Shown here piece after piece: positions 1-6,079 of a DNA stretch of 12,513 nucleotides (position 1 is its first letter; each line of letters starts with the position of its first letter). Location: contig JABUEZ010000031.1 in the NCBI GenBank assembly GCA_013314795.1, positions 1-12,513 of the forward strand, written 5' to 3'. The position numbers and the translations under genes are program-made. The notes under the pieces were generated by a model, which made no database searches, was not told where the DNA came from, and was given only the letters and a program-made list of their open reading frames with translations. The DNA comes from Candidatus Profundicultor aquiphilus. GTDB lineage: Bacteria; Atribacterota; Atribacteria; Atribacterales; Caldatribacteriaceae.

Positions 1-27
1 GACCCCATCCCCCTATTTTTCAAATCC

Positions 28-1443
28 TTATTTCCTGTTTGCCGATAAAAGGGACACCACCGGAAGAACACCGAGAGGAATAAGCATGGCAAAGGAACCA
101 ATGAGAGGAACAACCTGAGAACTAAAACCATAGTACCAGGATAATCCAAAACCTATGACTACACCACATATCATACTGACGATGGCCCCGGTAGCATTGG
201 CTTTTTTCCAGTAAAGACCGTAAAGATAGGGGGCAAGGAAAGCCCCTGCGGTGGTTCCCCAGGAAATCGACATGAGATTAACGATAAAGGTGGGACGGTA
301 AAAAGCGATGAGGAGGGAGAAAAACATAAATACCCCGCAGAGCATCCTCATCACCAGAATCGATTCTTTTTTCGAGCGCAGCGACAAAAGGTCAATGGCA
401 ATGGCCGAAGACGACACCAGCACGAGCGACGAGAGGGTAGACATGGACGCAGCAAAGATGAGGAGAAGAAGAATGATAGCAAAAGAAGTGGGCATAAACT
501 GAGCAACCAGTTGAGGCATCAGAAGTTCGGGATTGGGTTTTCCACCTGCCTCAGGAAGCTTATCGAAGAAAAGGTGAGTCAGGGCTCCCGAGAAATATGC
601 TCCAAAGGTACAGACAAAAGCAAAAATGGTAGCGATAACCGTTGCAGCGAAAATAACCTTTTCATTCTTGATGGAGTAGAACTTCTGCACCATCTGTGGC
701 AACCCCCAGGCTCCAAGGCTCGTCAGGACCACCAGTCCAAACAGAGGCCAGAAACCAGGTGCTCCAACTGCACTCACCAATTTTGGATTTATCGCCCTTA
801 GATTCGCTATCGCCTGAGTGAGTCCTCCTACCTCAGGCCGGCTCAGAACAAAGAAAATCAAAAGGAGCGCCCCGAAAAGCATGATAACTCCCTGCACCAG
901 CCCGTTAATGCTGACCGCAAAGTATCCACCCATGATGAGGTATGCTCCGGTGAGCGCGGCCATGAGTAGAAGCGCATAAAAATACGGAATCCCCACCACA
1001 GCATCAAAGAGATAACTGAGACCCATGTATACCGAAGCAGAATAGGGCAACAAAAAAATAAAGATGATAAACGCTGAGAAAATTTTTAAGAAGTGGCTAT
1101 CGTATCGCTTCTCAAGGAATTCGGGCATAGTCATTGTCCCCAATTTTTCGGTAACCTGTCTCGTCTTCTTGGCCAGAACCACCCATGCCAGGAGTGAACC
1201 AATGATGGCATTACCCACCACAATCCAGAGGCTGGACAAACCAAATCCCCAACCAATCCTTCCCGCATACCCCACAAAAAGTACGGCACTGAAGTAGGTC
1301 GTTCCATAGGCAAACGCCGAAACCCAGGGTCCTAAACTTCGATTGGCCAGAAAGAAATCTCCTACAGTTTTTGTCCGACGCATGCTGTAGTATCCAATAA
1401 CCAGCATGACCACGATGTAAATGAAAAGAGCGACAATCTTCAC
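28..1443 (-). CDS. Sodium:solute symporter (SSS family)
   Basis: A 471-residue polytopic membrane protein of the sodium:solute symporter family, which imports a small solute with Na+. Visible family marks are an N-terminal helix followed by GDFFLANRSLG (about residues 28-38), the GLPQMVQKFYSIKN stretch (247-260) that matches the conserved G-x-P...RF loop of PutP-like carriers, and AASMSTLSS (331-339), where the Ser/Thr residues of the Na2 sodium site lie in PutP and vSGLT. About 12-13 hydrophobic segments are apparent and the length is normal for the family. The start is GTG, with GAGGAGGG (minus strand, 1454-1461) 10 nt upstream. It is divergent from nth with only 36 bp between starts. The substrate (proline, pantothenate, another organic acid or a sugar) cannot be told from sequence. 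The family call is firm. Confidence 0.95.
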   Translation of the reverse strand: MKIVALFIYIVVMLVIGYYSMRRTKTVGDFFLANRSLGPWVSAFAYGTTYFSAVLFVGYAGRIGWGFGLSSLWIVVGNAIIGSLLAWVVLAKKTRQVTEKLGTMTMPEFLEKRYDSHFLKIFSAFIIFIFLLPYSASVYMGLSYLFDAVVGIPYFYALLLMAALTGAYLIMGGYFAVSINGLVQGVIMLFGALLLIFFVLSRPEVGGLTQAIANLRAINPKLVSAVGAPGFWPLFGLVVLTSLGAWGLPQMVQKFYSIKNEKVIFAATVIATIFAFVCTFGAYFSGALTHLFFDKLPEAGGKPNPELLMPQLVAQFMPTSFAIILLLLIFAASMSTLSSLVLVSSSAIAIDLLSLRSKKESILVMRMLCGVFMFFSLLIAFYRPTFIVNLMSISWGTTAGAFLAPYLYGLYWKKANATGAIVSMICGVVIGFGLSWYYGFSSQVVPLIGSFAMLIPLGVLPVVSLLSANRK

Positions 1444-1466
1444 TTGAATTTTTCCCTCCTCATAAT
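1439..1466 (+). promoter_or_regulatory. Candidate nth promoter, near-leaderless
   Basis: TTCACT (1439-1444), a 16-nt spacer and CATAAT (1461-1466) resemble a sigma-70-type promoter. The -35 element lies across the start codon of the divergent symporter gene. The expected transcription start is near 1473, leaving about 7 nt before the nth ATG. An overlapping TAATAT (1467-1472) would give a fully leaderless transcript. No ribosome binding site is present before nth, which is consistent with either option. Confidence 0.35.
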
Positions 1467-1479
1467 TAATATTTTTGTT

Positions 1480-2124
1480 ATGGAAATCGAAAAAGTTTTA
1501 ACCATTCTACAAGAAGCAAAGAACACGTGGCAAGATGAGACCCTCAATGTTCTGGAAAAAAATCCCTTTTTGCTTCTGGTTGGAGGAATCCTGAGTCATC
1601 GCACCAAGGACGTAACCACAAGAGAAGCCCTGCAAAGGCTGGGAACAATCGCTCAAGACCCAAAATTGCTCCTTGCGATCCCTGAAGAAAAATTAGCGGC
1701 CATCATCTATCCGGTGGGTTTTTACCGCAGAAAAGCCGCAATCCTGCATCAGGTTGCTCGGATTTTGACTGAAGAATACCATGGACAGGTTCCGGATACC
1801 ATGGAAGACCTTCTACGGTTACCTGGAGTGGGGAGAAAAACAGCAAACCTTGTCCTTTCGATTGCTTTCCGTAAACCAGCCATCTGCGTTGACACCCATG
1901 TTCACCGCATTGTGAATCGCTGGGGTTACGTCAAAACCAGAACTCCTGAGGAAACCGAGATAGCCCTACGAGAGAAGCTCCCAGTTTCTCACTGGATTAC
2001 TTTTAACCACCTTCTGGTCGTATTCGGACAGAACGTGTGCCTTCCCCGCAAACCCAAATGTTTTGCCTGCCCGGTAGAGATATATTGTCCCAAAATCGGT
2101 GTTGACCACCAGCAACGCTCATGA
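1480..2124 (+). CDS. nth: Endonuclease III (DNA glycosylase/AP lyase)
   Basis: Bifunctional base-excision repair enzyme that removes oxidised pyrimidines and cleaves the abasic site. From the ATG at 1480 the protein is 214 residues, close to the usual 211. It carries the helix-hairpin-helix LPGVGRKTANLVL with the catalytic lysine at 120, and CVDTHVHRIVNRWG with the catalytic aspartate at 138. The C-terminal 4Fe-4S ligands are C187-x6-C194-x2-C197-x5-C203. All of these fall at the same numbers as in the E. coli enzyme, which supports this start over the in-frame TTG at 1444. There is no ribosome binding site before 1480. Its stop overlaps the next gene in ATGA, implying coupled translation with a membrane protein of unknown function. 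Confidence 0.97.
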   Translation: MEIEKVLTILQEAKNTWQDETLNVLEKNPFLLLVGGILSHRTKDVTTREALQRLGTIAQDPKLLLAIPEEKLAAIIYPVGFYRRKAAILHQVARILTEEYHGQVPDTMEDLLRLPGVGRKTANLVLSIAFRKPAICVDTHVHRIVNRWGYVKTRTPEETEIALREKLPVSHWITFNHLLVVFGQNVCLPRKPKCFACPVEIYCPKIGVDHQQRS

Positions 2125-2837
2125 AATACTGGATCACCTTTGGTTGCGCGTTTGTTCTCAGTCTGGGAATGTGTCGGACACTCCTCTTCCGCAAAAAATT
2201 TCCCCCGGGGTCTATCCTCTGGGGTTTATTCCTGATGCTCCTCCCTCTTCTTCTTCCCTACCGACTCATAGAAAAAATCCTGCTTGAGTGCGGTGGTGGA
2301 ACAGGATGGGTATTCCTCTCCAATTATTCGACGAACCTTGTCGAGTTACTCACGCTATTTATTGTCCTGTTTCTTCTAAAGAACCAGGATGCAGAACTCT
2401 TTGCCCACAGGCAAGACGTTTTTCACCTTTCCTTCTTCTTTGGGCTTCACTTTGGATGGGGTAAGGCTCTTCGAGATTCATTGCTTGCATTCTTTCACCA
2501 CTTTTCTACCTATTATGGCTACAGTCAGTTTATGATTTTCCCTTCTTTCTTTTACCTTGCTCTCAAGATTATGGAGGTTATCTTTGAAGCTCAGGTTGGT
2601 GCTCTTCTGGGAATAGCACTTTTCTTTCCGCGTGTTCCATCTCTCCAGCTTCCGCTTTTATTATTCCTCCTTGTCTTTAAAGGAATACCGGGATTTATGG
2701 AAACAGCCATTCAGTTTATTCCCAGATTTCGCTTTTTCTCTTCCCTTTATCCGATTAGTCTCCTTCCCCTCACAATAATTCTTGGGTTTGTGGTTATGCA
2801 GCGCCTTCTCCAACGGAAAGAGGAGGAAAAACCGTGA
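2121..2837 (+). CDS. Polytopic membrane protein, unknown function
   Basis: A 238-residue, very hydrophobic protein with about six or seven predicted membrane segments (roughly 5-22, 32-50, 72-87, 100-126, 138-168, 174-190 and 208-227) and a short basic/acidic tail RKEEEKP. I do not recognise the family. Polar residues inside or next to membrane segments include E51, E75, H110, K115, D119 and E152. The pattern FFFGLHFGWGKAL (105-117) loosely recalls the GxGFGxxE helix of YhfC/PrsW-type membrane proteins, but the key residues do not match, so no protease role is claimed. It starts in an ATGA overlap with nth and ends in a GTGA overlap with the secreted-protein gene. The two downstream genes therefore look like a coupled pair attached to nth. 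Confidence 0.85.
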   Translation: MKYWITFGCAFVLSLGMCRTLLFRKKFPPGSILWGLFLMLLPLLLPYRLIEKILLECGGGTGWVFLSNYSTNLVELLTLFIVLFLLKNQDAELFAHRQDVFHLSFFFGLHFGWGKALRDSLLAFFHHFSTYYGYSQFMIFPSFFYLALKIMEVIFEAQVGALLGIALFFPRVPSLQLPLLLFLLVFKGIPGFMETAIQFIPRFRFFSSLYPISLLPLTIILGFVVMQRLLQRKEEEKP

Positions 2838-3523
2838 AGCCCTTGAAGCACTTTTTCTCTCTCATCATTTTTCTTTTTTTCATTTCTCCCGCCCTTGCCC
2901 AGGGAAACGTCTTCCACTATCAGATCCTCACTCCTCAGGGGGAGCAGGGACGACTCCAGTATACCATCGAGTCCCTCGACACCGGCTTTCGTGTCACTTC
3001 ATCCCTCATTGATACACACGGCACCGTCAGAAAAAACTTTGAACTTTTTACCTCCGGCAACTGGGAACCAAGTCTCTCTTACAAATGGATCCAAACCCCA
3101 AGAGGAGAAGCATTGTTAGAATCGCGATACCAAGGAAAGACTGTTGAACTTCAGCTTCAAGCTCCCTGGGGAACCAAGAAAACACGTCTCCATTTTTCGC
3201 CCCCGGTTTTTGATTTTGAGGAAATACCATTTCTCTTCAGCCCCCTTTTGAGGGGGGAAATCAAGGGAGGAACCGTTTCCATCTTTATTCCGGTCTCAGG
3301 TATGTTCTGGAAAGGAAAATTTCAGCCAAGAGAAGAAAACGGAAATGAAATAACCCTTCGCTTTACTCTGGCTGGTGAAGTGATAATCCTGCGTTACCTC
3401 AAAAATCACCTGATGCCCGAGGAAATGCATTTTCCCCAGAGAGGATATACCCTCCTCTTACAGGATATCACTCATGGGGAAAATCAAGTGTTACCACCTG
3501 GCCAGCGTAAAGAGGGGGATTGA
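2834..3523 (+). CDS. Secreted beta-rich protein, possibly DUF3108-like
   Basis: A 229-residue exported protein. Residues 1-22 form a signal peptide (basic MKPLKH, hydrophobic core, ALA then Q at 23 as a likely signal peptidase I site). The rest alternates polar and hydrophobic residues as expected for beta strands, with no cysteine and no catalytic motif that I recognise. The central stretch (about 127-165, with IPFLFSPLL, then a G-rich turn, then IFIPVSG) faintly resembles the DUF3108 family of secreted proteins; this is from memory and tentative. The start is GTG in a GTGA overlap with the membrane-protein gene, with AGGAGG (2820-2825) just upstream, so coupled expression is likely. Its last 56 bp are antisense to the end of a lipoprotein gene on the other strand. 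Confidence 0.85.
   Translation: MKPLKHFFSLIIFLFFISPALAQGNVFHYQILTPQGEQGRLQYTIESLDTGFRVTSSLIDTHGTVRKNFELFTSGNWEPSLSYKWIQTPRGEALLESRYQGKTVELQLQAPWGTKKTRLHFSPPVFDFEEIPFLFSPLLRGEIKGGTVSIFIPVSGMFWKGKFQPREENGNEITLRFTLAGEVIILRYLKNHLMPEEMHFPQRGYTLLLQDITHGENQVLPPGQRKEGD
3241..3256 (+). repeat. GC-rich hairpin inside coding sequence
   Basis: CCCCCT (3241-3246), a TTTG loop and AGGGGG (3251-3256) form a perfect 6-bp stem, followed by AAATCAAGGGAGGA. It encodes PLLRGE within the secreted protein. The shape and wording resemble short C-rich/G-rich dispersed repeats that I know from some bacterial genomes, but only one copy lies in this window. No T-tract follows, so it is not an intrinsic terminator. Confidence 0.35.
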
Positions 3524-3809
3524 TAATCATAGAATGAACCGCACCGCAGTGCCCACAGTGCAAATCCACCTGATGTTTGAAATCCAAAAAGACCCACTTT
3601 CCAAGATATTCACCGGGGGAAATAGACCCTACCTTTTCGCCATCCACATATAACTCGCCATATATATCTTCCCGGGAAGAGAGAAAATAAATAACTCCCA
3701 CCCGGGTTTCAATCCCTATCCCCAGGCCTATGCGGCATCCAGAAAAAAGAACGCTAAAAAGAGTGACAAACGCAACAACCGCAAAAAGAGTTAAAATCCT
3801 CTTTGGCAC
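3468..3809 (-). CDS. Small lipoprotein, PEGA-like domain (paralogue 1)
   Basis: A 113-residue protein with an N-terminal signal ending in lipobox FSGC (lipidated cysteine at 25). The mature part contains IYGELYVDGEKVG (49-61), the pattern of a PEGA-type surface domain (strand, YVDG turn, xxG), and ends with YAGQVVTLDF. It shares this layout with the next gene upstream (IYGYVYIDGRDTG and YSGQTITI), so the two are tandem paralogues. This copy also has HCGHCG (84-89), a CxxC pair absent from the other that could bind metal or form a disulfide. The start is GTG, with AAGGAAAG roughly 12 nt upstream, 26 bp after the stop of the paralogue. The last 56 bp overlap the secreted-protein gene antisense. 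The function is unknown; it is expected at the cell envelope. Confidence 0.85.
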   Translation of the reverse strand: MPKRILTLFAVVAFVTLFSVLFSGCRIGLGIGIETRVGVIYFLSSREDIYGELYVDGEKVGSISPGEYLGKWVFLDFKHQVDLHCGHCGAVHSMIINPPLYAGQVVTLDFPHE

Positions 3810-3835
3810 ACTACGTTATCTCTTTCCTTAGAGAC

Positions 3836-4165
3836 TTATGGTATGGTTATGGTCTGGCCACTATAGGTGGGGCGGAAGGAACCGCTATAGGTTATTCCAT
3901 CCAGGGCGCTCCACACCTCTATGGTGTGAGTTCGGTCAAGCTCAACCCGGATATAGCCGGTGCAGTAGGGCCCACCCCATCCATCGATCTGGGAACCGGT
4001 GTCTCTGCCGTCAATGTACACATATCCATAAATGTAGCTACTATAGGTACATATCTTCACATCCCCCATAATCGGTGGTTCTGGACCGACAATGACCACG
4101 CCGCTACATCCCGCAACCAAAAAGATCAAACTCAAAAGAACCAGAAATACAGGAATTTTTTTCAC
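3836..4165 (-). CDS. Small lipoprotein, PEGA-like domain (paralogue 2)
   Basis: A 109-residue protein with a basic start (MKK), a hydrophobic stretch and lipobox VAGC (lipidated cysteine at 20), so an envelope-anchored lipoprotein. The mature region holds IYGYVYIDGRDTG (45-57), a PEGA-like strand-turn motif, a Gly/Tyr-rich loop, then VELDRTHTIEVW and a C-terminal YSGQTITIP. It is paralogous to the next gene downstream. The start is GTG, preceded by GGGGAGGTG about 8 nt upstream, a very strong ribosome binding site. It begins 42 bp after the sua5 stop, on the same strand, and is probably cotranscribed with it. A TTGACA (minus strand, 4213-4218) at the sua5 end might give it a promoter, but no well-placed -10 is clear. 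The function is unknown. Confidence 0.87.
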   Translation of the reverse strand: MKKIPVFLVLLSLIFLVAGCSGVVIVGPEPPIMGDVKICTYSSYIYGYVYIDGRDTGSQIDGWGGPYCTGYIRVELDRTHTIEVWSALDGITYSGSFRPTYSGQTITIP

Positions 4166-4207
4166 TTCGACACCTCCCCTCTCTTAAAAACCTAACATAA
4201 TCCGAAC

Positions 4208-5221
4208 TTATTTGTCAATAAAAACCACTTTCCCCTGTTCTACCTTTACCAATCCCGAAGCGGCCCGTTTTAGCCGATCCATAATGGCCCTCCCCAGCCC
4301 CTTTTCCTCAACCGGGAGAGCAATGATACCCTGGAAGGAAGACTTTTCCAGCTCCCGCAACAACGCAAAAAGATGACTGGCAGCCTCCTTTAAATCTCCC
4401 TTTTGACTTAAAACGAAGACGTTTTCTCCCTGCTCACAAATAGGAAAGGGAGCAAGAACGGCAAAATTTCCAAATTCTGAAAGAGGAAATTCCCGTACCT
4501 CTCCTTCAAAAAGGTAAAGGGGCAAACTGGGGGCATAATGCTTCCTGGTCATTCCCGGTGAAAGGATACGCCGAGAAGAAGAAACCATCTCTACCTTACC
4601 AACGACTGCTTCCAGCTCCTCCACACTCAGAGCCCCTGGTCGAAGAAGAAAAAATCGCCCTTCCTCCATAAGGAGTACAGTCGACTCTATCCCCAATTCA
4701 CATTTTCCCCCATCCAGAATGAGGTCTACCCGATTACCGAGGTCCTTTTTGACGGCTTCAGCACTGGTGGGACTCACCCGACCGAACCGATTCGCACTGG
4801 GAGCTGCTATCGGAAGGTCAACCATCCTGATGAGGGAAAGCGCCACAGGGTGAGCAGGCATCCGTACCGCCACCGTAGGTAACCCAGCGGTAACAATATC
4901 AGGAACGACCTCTTTTTTGGGCAAAACCAGAGTAAGTGGTCCGGGCCAGAATTTCTTCATGAGTATTTCTACTCTGGAATCCACTCTTTGCCACAGAGAA
5001 AATGCCATTTCCTGAGAGGCAATATGGACAATCAAAGGGTCAAAACGAGGCCGGCCCTTCACCTCAAAAATTCGAGCGACTGCTTCGGGAAAAAACGACA
5101 CCGCTCCTAACCCATAAACGGTCTCCGTAGGAAAAGCAACCAATCCTCCTCGCTTTAAGATTTCTGCTCCCAATCTAATATTTTCCAGAGAAGCCGGCAC
5201 GATCTCCATCGCAGTTTTCAC
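4208..5221 (-). CDS. sua5: L-threonylcarbamoyladenylate synthase, long Sua5 form
   Basis: Makes threonylcarbamoyl-AMP from threonine, bicarbonate and ATP for t6A37 modification of ANN-decoding tRNAs in the cytoplasm. The N-terminal YrdC domain has GGLVAFPTETVYGLGA, KGRPRFDPLIVH and PSANRFGRVSPT. The linker SPGMTRKHYAP is diagnostic of Sua5 and contributes to the active site, and a C-terminal Sua5 domain follows. About 337 residues is normal for Sua5 and longer than TsaC. The start is uncertain. An ATG at 5269 extends the frame but has no ribosome binding site. The GTG at 5221 (giving MKTAMEIV) has GGTGGA about 7 nt upstream and a TATAAT (5244-5249) correctly placed before it. The ATG at 5209 is another option. 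It is divergent from the HEPN gene and followed by two lipoprotein genes. Confidence 0.95.
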   Translation of the reverse strand: MKTAMEIVPASLENIRLGAEILKRGGLVAFPTETVYGLGAVSFFPEAVARIFEVKGRPRFDPLIVHIASQEMAFSLWQRVDSRVEILMKKFWPGPLTLVLPKKEVVPDIVTAGLPTVAVRMPAHPVALSLIRMVDLPIAAPSANRFGRVSPTSAEAVKKDLGNRVDLILDGGKCELGIESTVLLMEEGRFFLLRPGALSVEELEAVVGKVEMVSSSRRILSPGMTRKHYAPSLPLYLFEGEVREFPLSEFGNFAVLAPFPICEQGENVFVLSQKGDLKEAASHLFALLRELEKSSFQGIIALPVEEKGLGRAIMDRLKRAASGLVKVEQGKVVFIDK

Positions 5222-5243
5222 TCTGCTATCCACCAATTTTTTG

Positions 5244-5249
5244 ATTATA
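5244..5249 (-). promoter_or_regulatory. Perfect -10 hexamer, possible sua5 promoter
   Basis: TATAAT on the minus strand, within the longest sua5 reading frame. If used, transcription would begin near 5237, just ahead of GGTGGA and the GTG at 5221, which would exclude the more upstream ATG codons as starts. No good -35 hexamer sits 16-18 nt upstream (AGTATG or AAGTAT), so this is weak. Confidence 0.25.
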
Positions 5250-5267
5250 AGCATACCATACCCAGCC

Positions 5268-5316
5268 ATACTTACTTATGGTGTATTTCCAAAAACAATG
5301 ATAGAAATACTTACTA
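5268..5316. repeat. Pair of 9-bp direct repeats in divergent promoter region
   Basis: ATACTTACT occurs at 5268-5276 and again at 5308-5316, exactly 40 bp apart (about four helical turns), between the divergent sua5 and HEPN genes. The second copy overlaps the -35 position of the likely HEPN promoter. The first covers the region just upstream of the sua5 -10 candidate. Same-face spacing is what a dimer-of-dimers operator would show. Confidence 0.4.
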
Positions 5317-5339
5317 AAACACCACAGCTCTGATAAAAT
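5311..5339 (+). promoter_or_regulatory. Candidate HEPN/MNT promoter (extended -10, leaderless)
   Basis: TGATAAAAT (5331-5339) is an extended -10 (TG, one base, TAAAAT). The -35 position 17 nt upstream is poor (TTACTA, 5311-5316), which an extended -10 can offset. The expected transcription start coincides with the ATG at 5346, so the mRNA would be leaderless, in line with the absence of a ribosome binding site. Confidence 0.4.
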
Positions 5340-5345
5340 GAAAGC

Positions 5346-5744
5346 ATGCAGAAAATTGCTTTAAAATGGCTTAAACAGGCCGAGGCTGACCTGCAGGCTG
5401 CTCGAGATAGTTACCAGGATAGACACTATGAGTGGAGTTGTTTCCAGGCTCAGCAAAGTGGTGAAAAGGCACTCAAAGCGTATCTCTATGAAAAGGGTTA
5501 CACATCTATCATTACTCACCTCCTTAAAGAACTGGTTCGAGAATGCTTGAAGCTGGATAATGCTTTCGAAGCGATCATGCATGAAGCAAGAAATCTGGAC
5601 ATGTTTTACATCCCCACAAGGTATCCAAATGGATTGAGTGGTGAACTTGCTCCAACCGAATTTTACGAAGAGGAGGATGCCAGACGTTGCCTTCGCTCCG
5701 CCGAGTTAATATTACAGACCGTGAAAAGCTTGTTGGAGAAATAA
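5346..5744 (+). CDS. HEPN-domain protein of HEPN/MNT pair
   Basis: A 132-residue all-helical HEPN protein. The signature is clear: WLKQAEADLQAARDSY (8-23), YEWSCFQAQQSGEKALKAYL (28-47) and, near the end, LDMFYIPTRYPNG (84-96). HEPN partners of small nucleotidyltransferases form toxin-antitoxin-like pairs in which HEPN can be an RNase and the partner neutralises it by nucleotidylation. The canonical RNase motif (Arg, four residues, His, x, Tyr) is not intact: R82-N-L-D-M-F87-Y88 has Phe at the His position. This subgroup with LDxxYxxxRYP is common in archaea and thermophiles, and its activity is less certain. The ATG has no ribosome binding site and an extended -10 sits at leaderless distance. 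The partner gene starts 58 bp before this one ends. Confidence 0.9.
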   Translation: MQKIALKWLKQAEADLQAARDSYQDRHYEWSCFQAQQSGEKALKAYLYEKGYTSIITHLLKELVRECLKLDNAFEAIMHEARNLDMFYIPTRYPNGLSGELAPTEFYEEEDARRCLRSAELILQTVKSLLEK

Positions 5745-6019
5745 AAGAACTGGCCCAGAAATTGAAGAGCACTTTTCCCATTGAAAAAATCTACCTTTAT
5801 GGTTCTTTTGCCAGAGGGGAGATTCATGAGGGAAGCGACATTGATCTCCTTATCATCGGTGACTTTCGGGAGAGATTTTTCGAACGAATAGGATTGATTC
5901 TCGACCTGACCGACCTTCCCATAGAACCACTGGTTTATACCCGAGAAGAATTCCAGGAACTGAGAGCGTCACAAAACCCGTTTATCGAAGAAATACTCAG
6001 AACCGGGGTAGAACTATAA
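5687..6019 (+). CDS. Minimal nucleotidyltransferase (MNT), HEPN partner
   Basis: A 110-residue pol-beta-type minimal nucleotidyltransferase. The core YGSFARGEIHEGSDIDLLII contains the GSxARG and SDxDL signature with the two metal-binding aspartates D51 and D53. The third acidic position is probably E80 in IEPLVYT, where aspartate is more usual. MNT proteins of this kind pair with HEPN proteins and may nucleotidylate them. The start is TTG at 5687, because AGGAGG (5671-5676) lies 10 nt upstream and no ATG or GTG occurs in frame before the catalytic core; the first ATG after the ribosome binding site is out of frame. The gene overlaps the HEPN gene by 58 bp, so both are one unit. The cellular role here is inferred from family only. 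Confidence 0.9.
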   Translation: MPSLRRVNITDREKLVGEIKELAQKLKSTFPIEKIYLYGSFARGEIHEGSDIDLLIIGDFRERFFERIGLILDLTDLPIEPLVYTREEFQELRASQNPFIEEILRTGVEL

Positions 6020-6028
6020 CTGTTAGAG

Positions 6029-6057
6029 TTTACTCTGCAAGCCCCTTGCTGTAGAAT
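6029..6057 (+). promoter_or_regulatory. uppP promoter with internal inverted repeat
   Basis: TTTACT (6029-6034), a 17-nt spacer and TAGAAT (6052-6057) match sigma-70-type elements at 4/6 and 5/6. Predicted transcription starts near 6064. That makes the ATG at 6068 nearly leaderless and favours the ATG at 6080, which has a ribosome binding site. The spacer carries the inverted repeat GCAAG-CCC-CTTGC (6037-6049), a possible small operator. Confidence 0.55.
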
Positions 6058-6079
6058 ACCAAAAAACATGGAGGCGCAG

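Noticed and set aside
1..27. Start of another minus-strand gene after the symporter (ATG at 6-8 behind a G-run)
   Set aside because: Too few bases remain before the edge to judge a reading frame.
1444..1479. Longer nth starting at TTG 1444
   Set aside because: It has no ribosome binding site, and residue numbering from ATG 1480 coincides with E. coli Nth at all catalytic and cluster residues.
3241..3275. Intrinsic terminator inside the secreted-protein gene
   Set aside because: The GC hairpin is followed by AAATCAAGG, not a T-tract, and the reading frame continues for 90 more codons.
3803..4195. Plus-strand 130-codon frame opposite the lipoprotein genes
   Set aside because: It is a shadow of a lipoprotein with a clear lipobox and a strong ribosome binding site on the minus strand; the plus-strand protein is low-complexity with no recognisable signal.
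6068..6079. ATG at 6068 as the uppP start
   Set aside because: It has no ribosome binding site and is almost at the predicted transcription start. GGAGG at 6070-6074 serves the ATG at 6080, which matches the family N-terminus.
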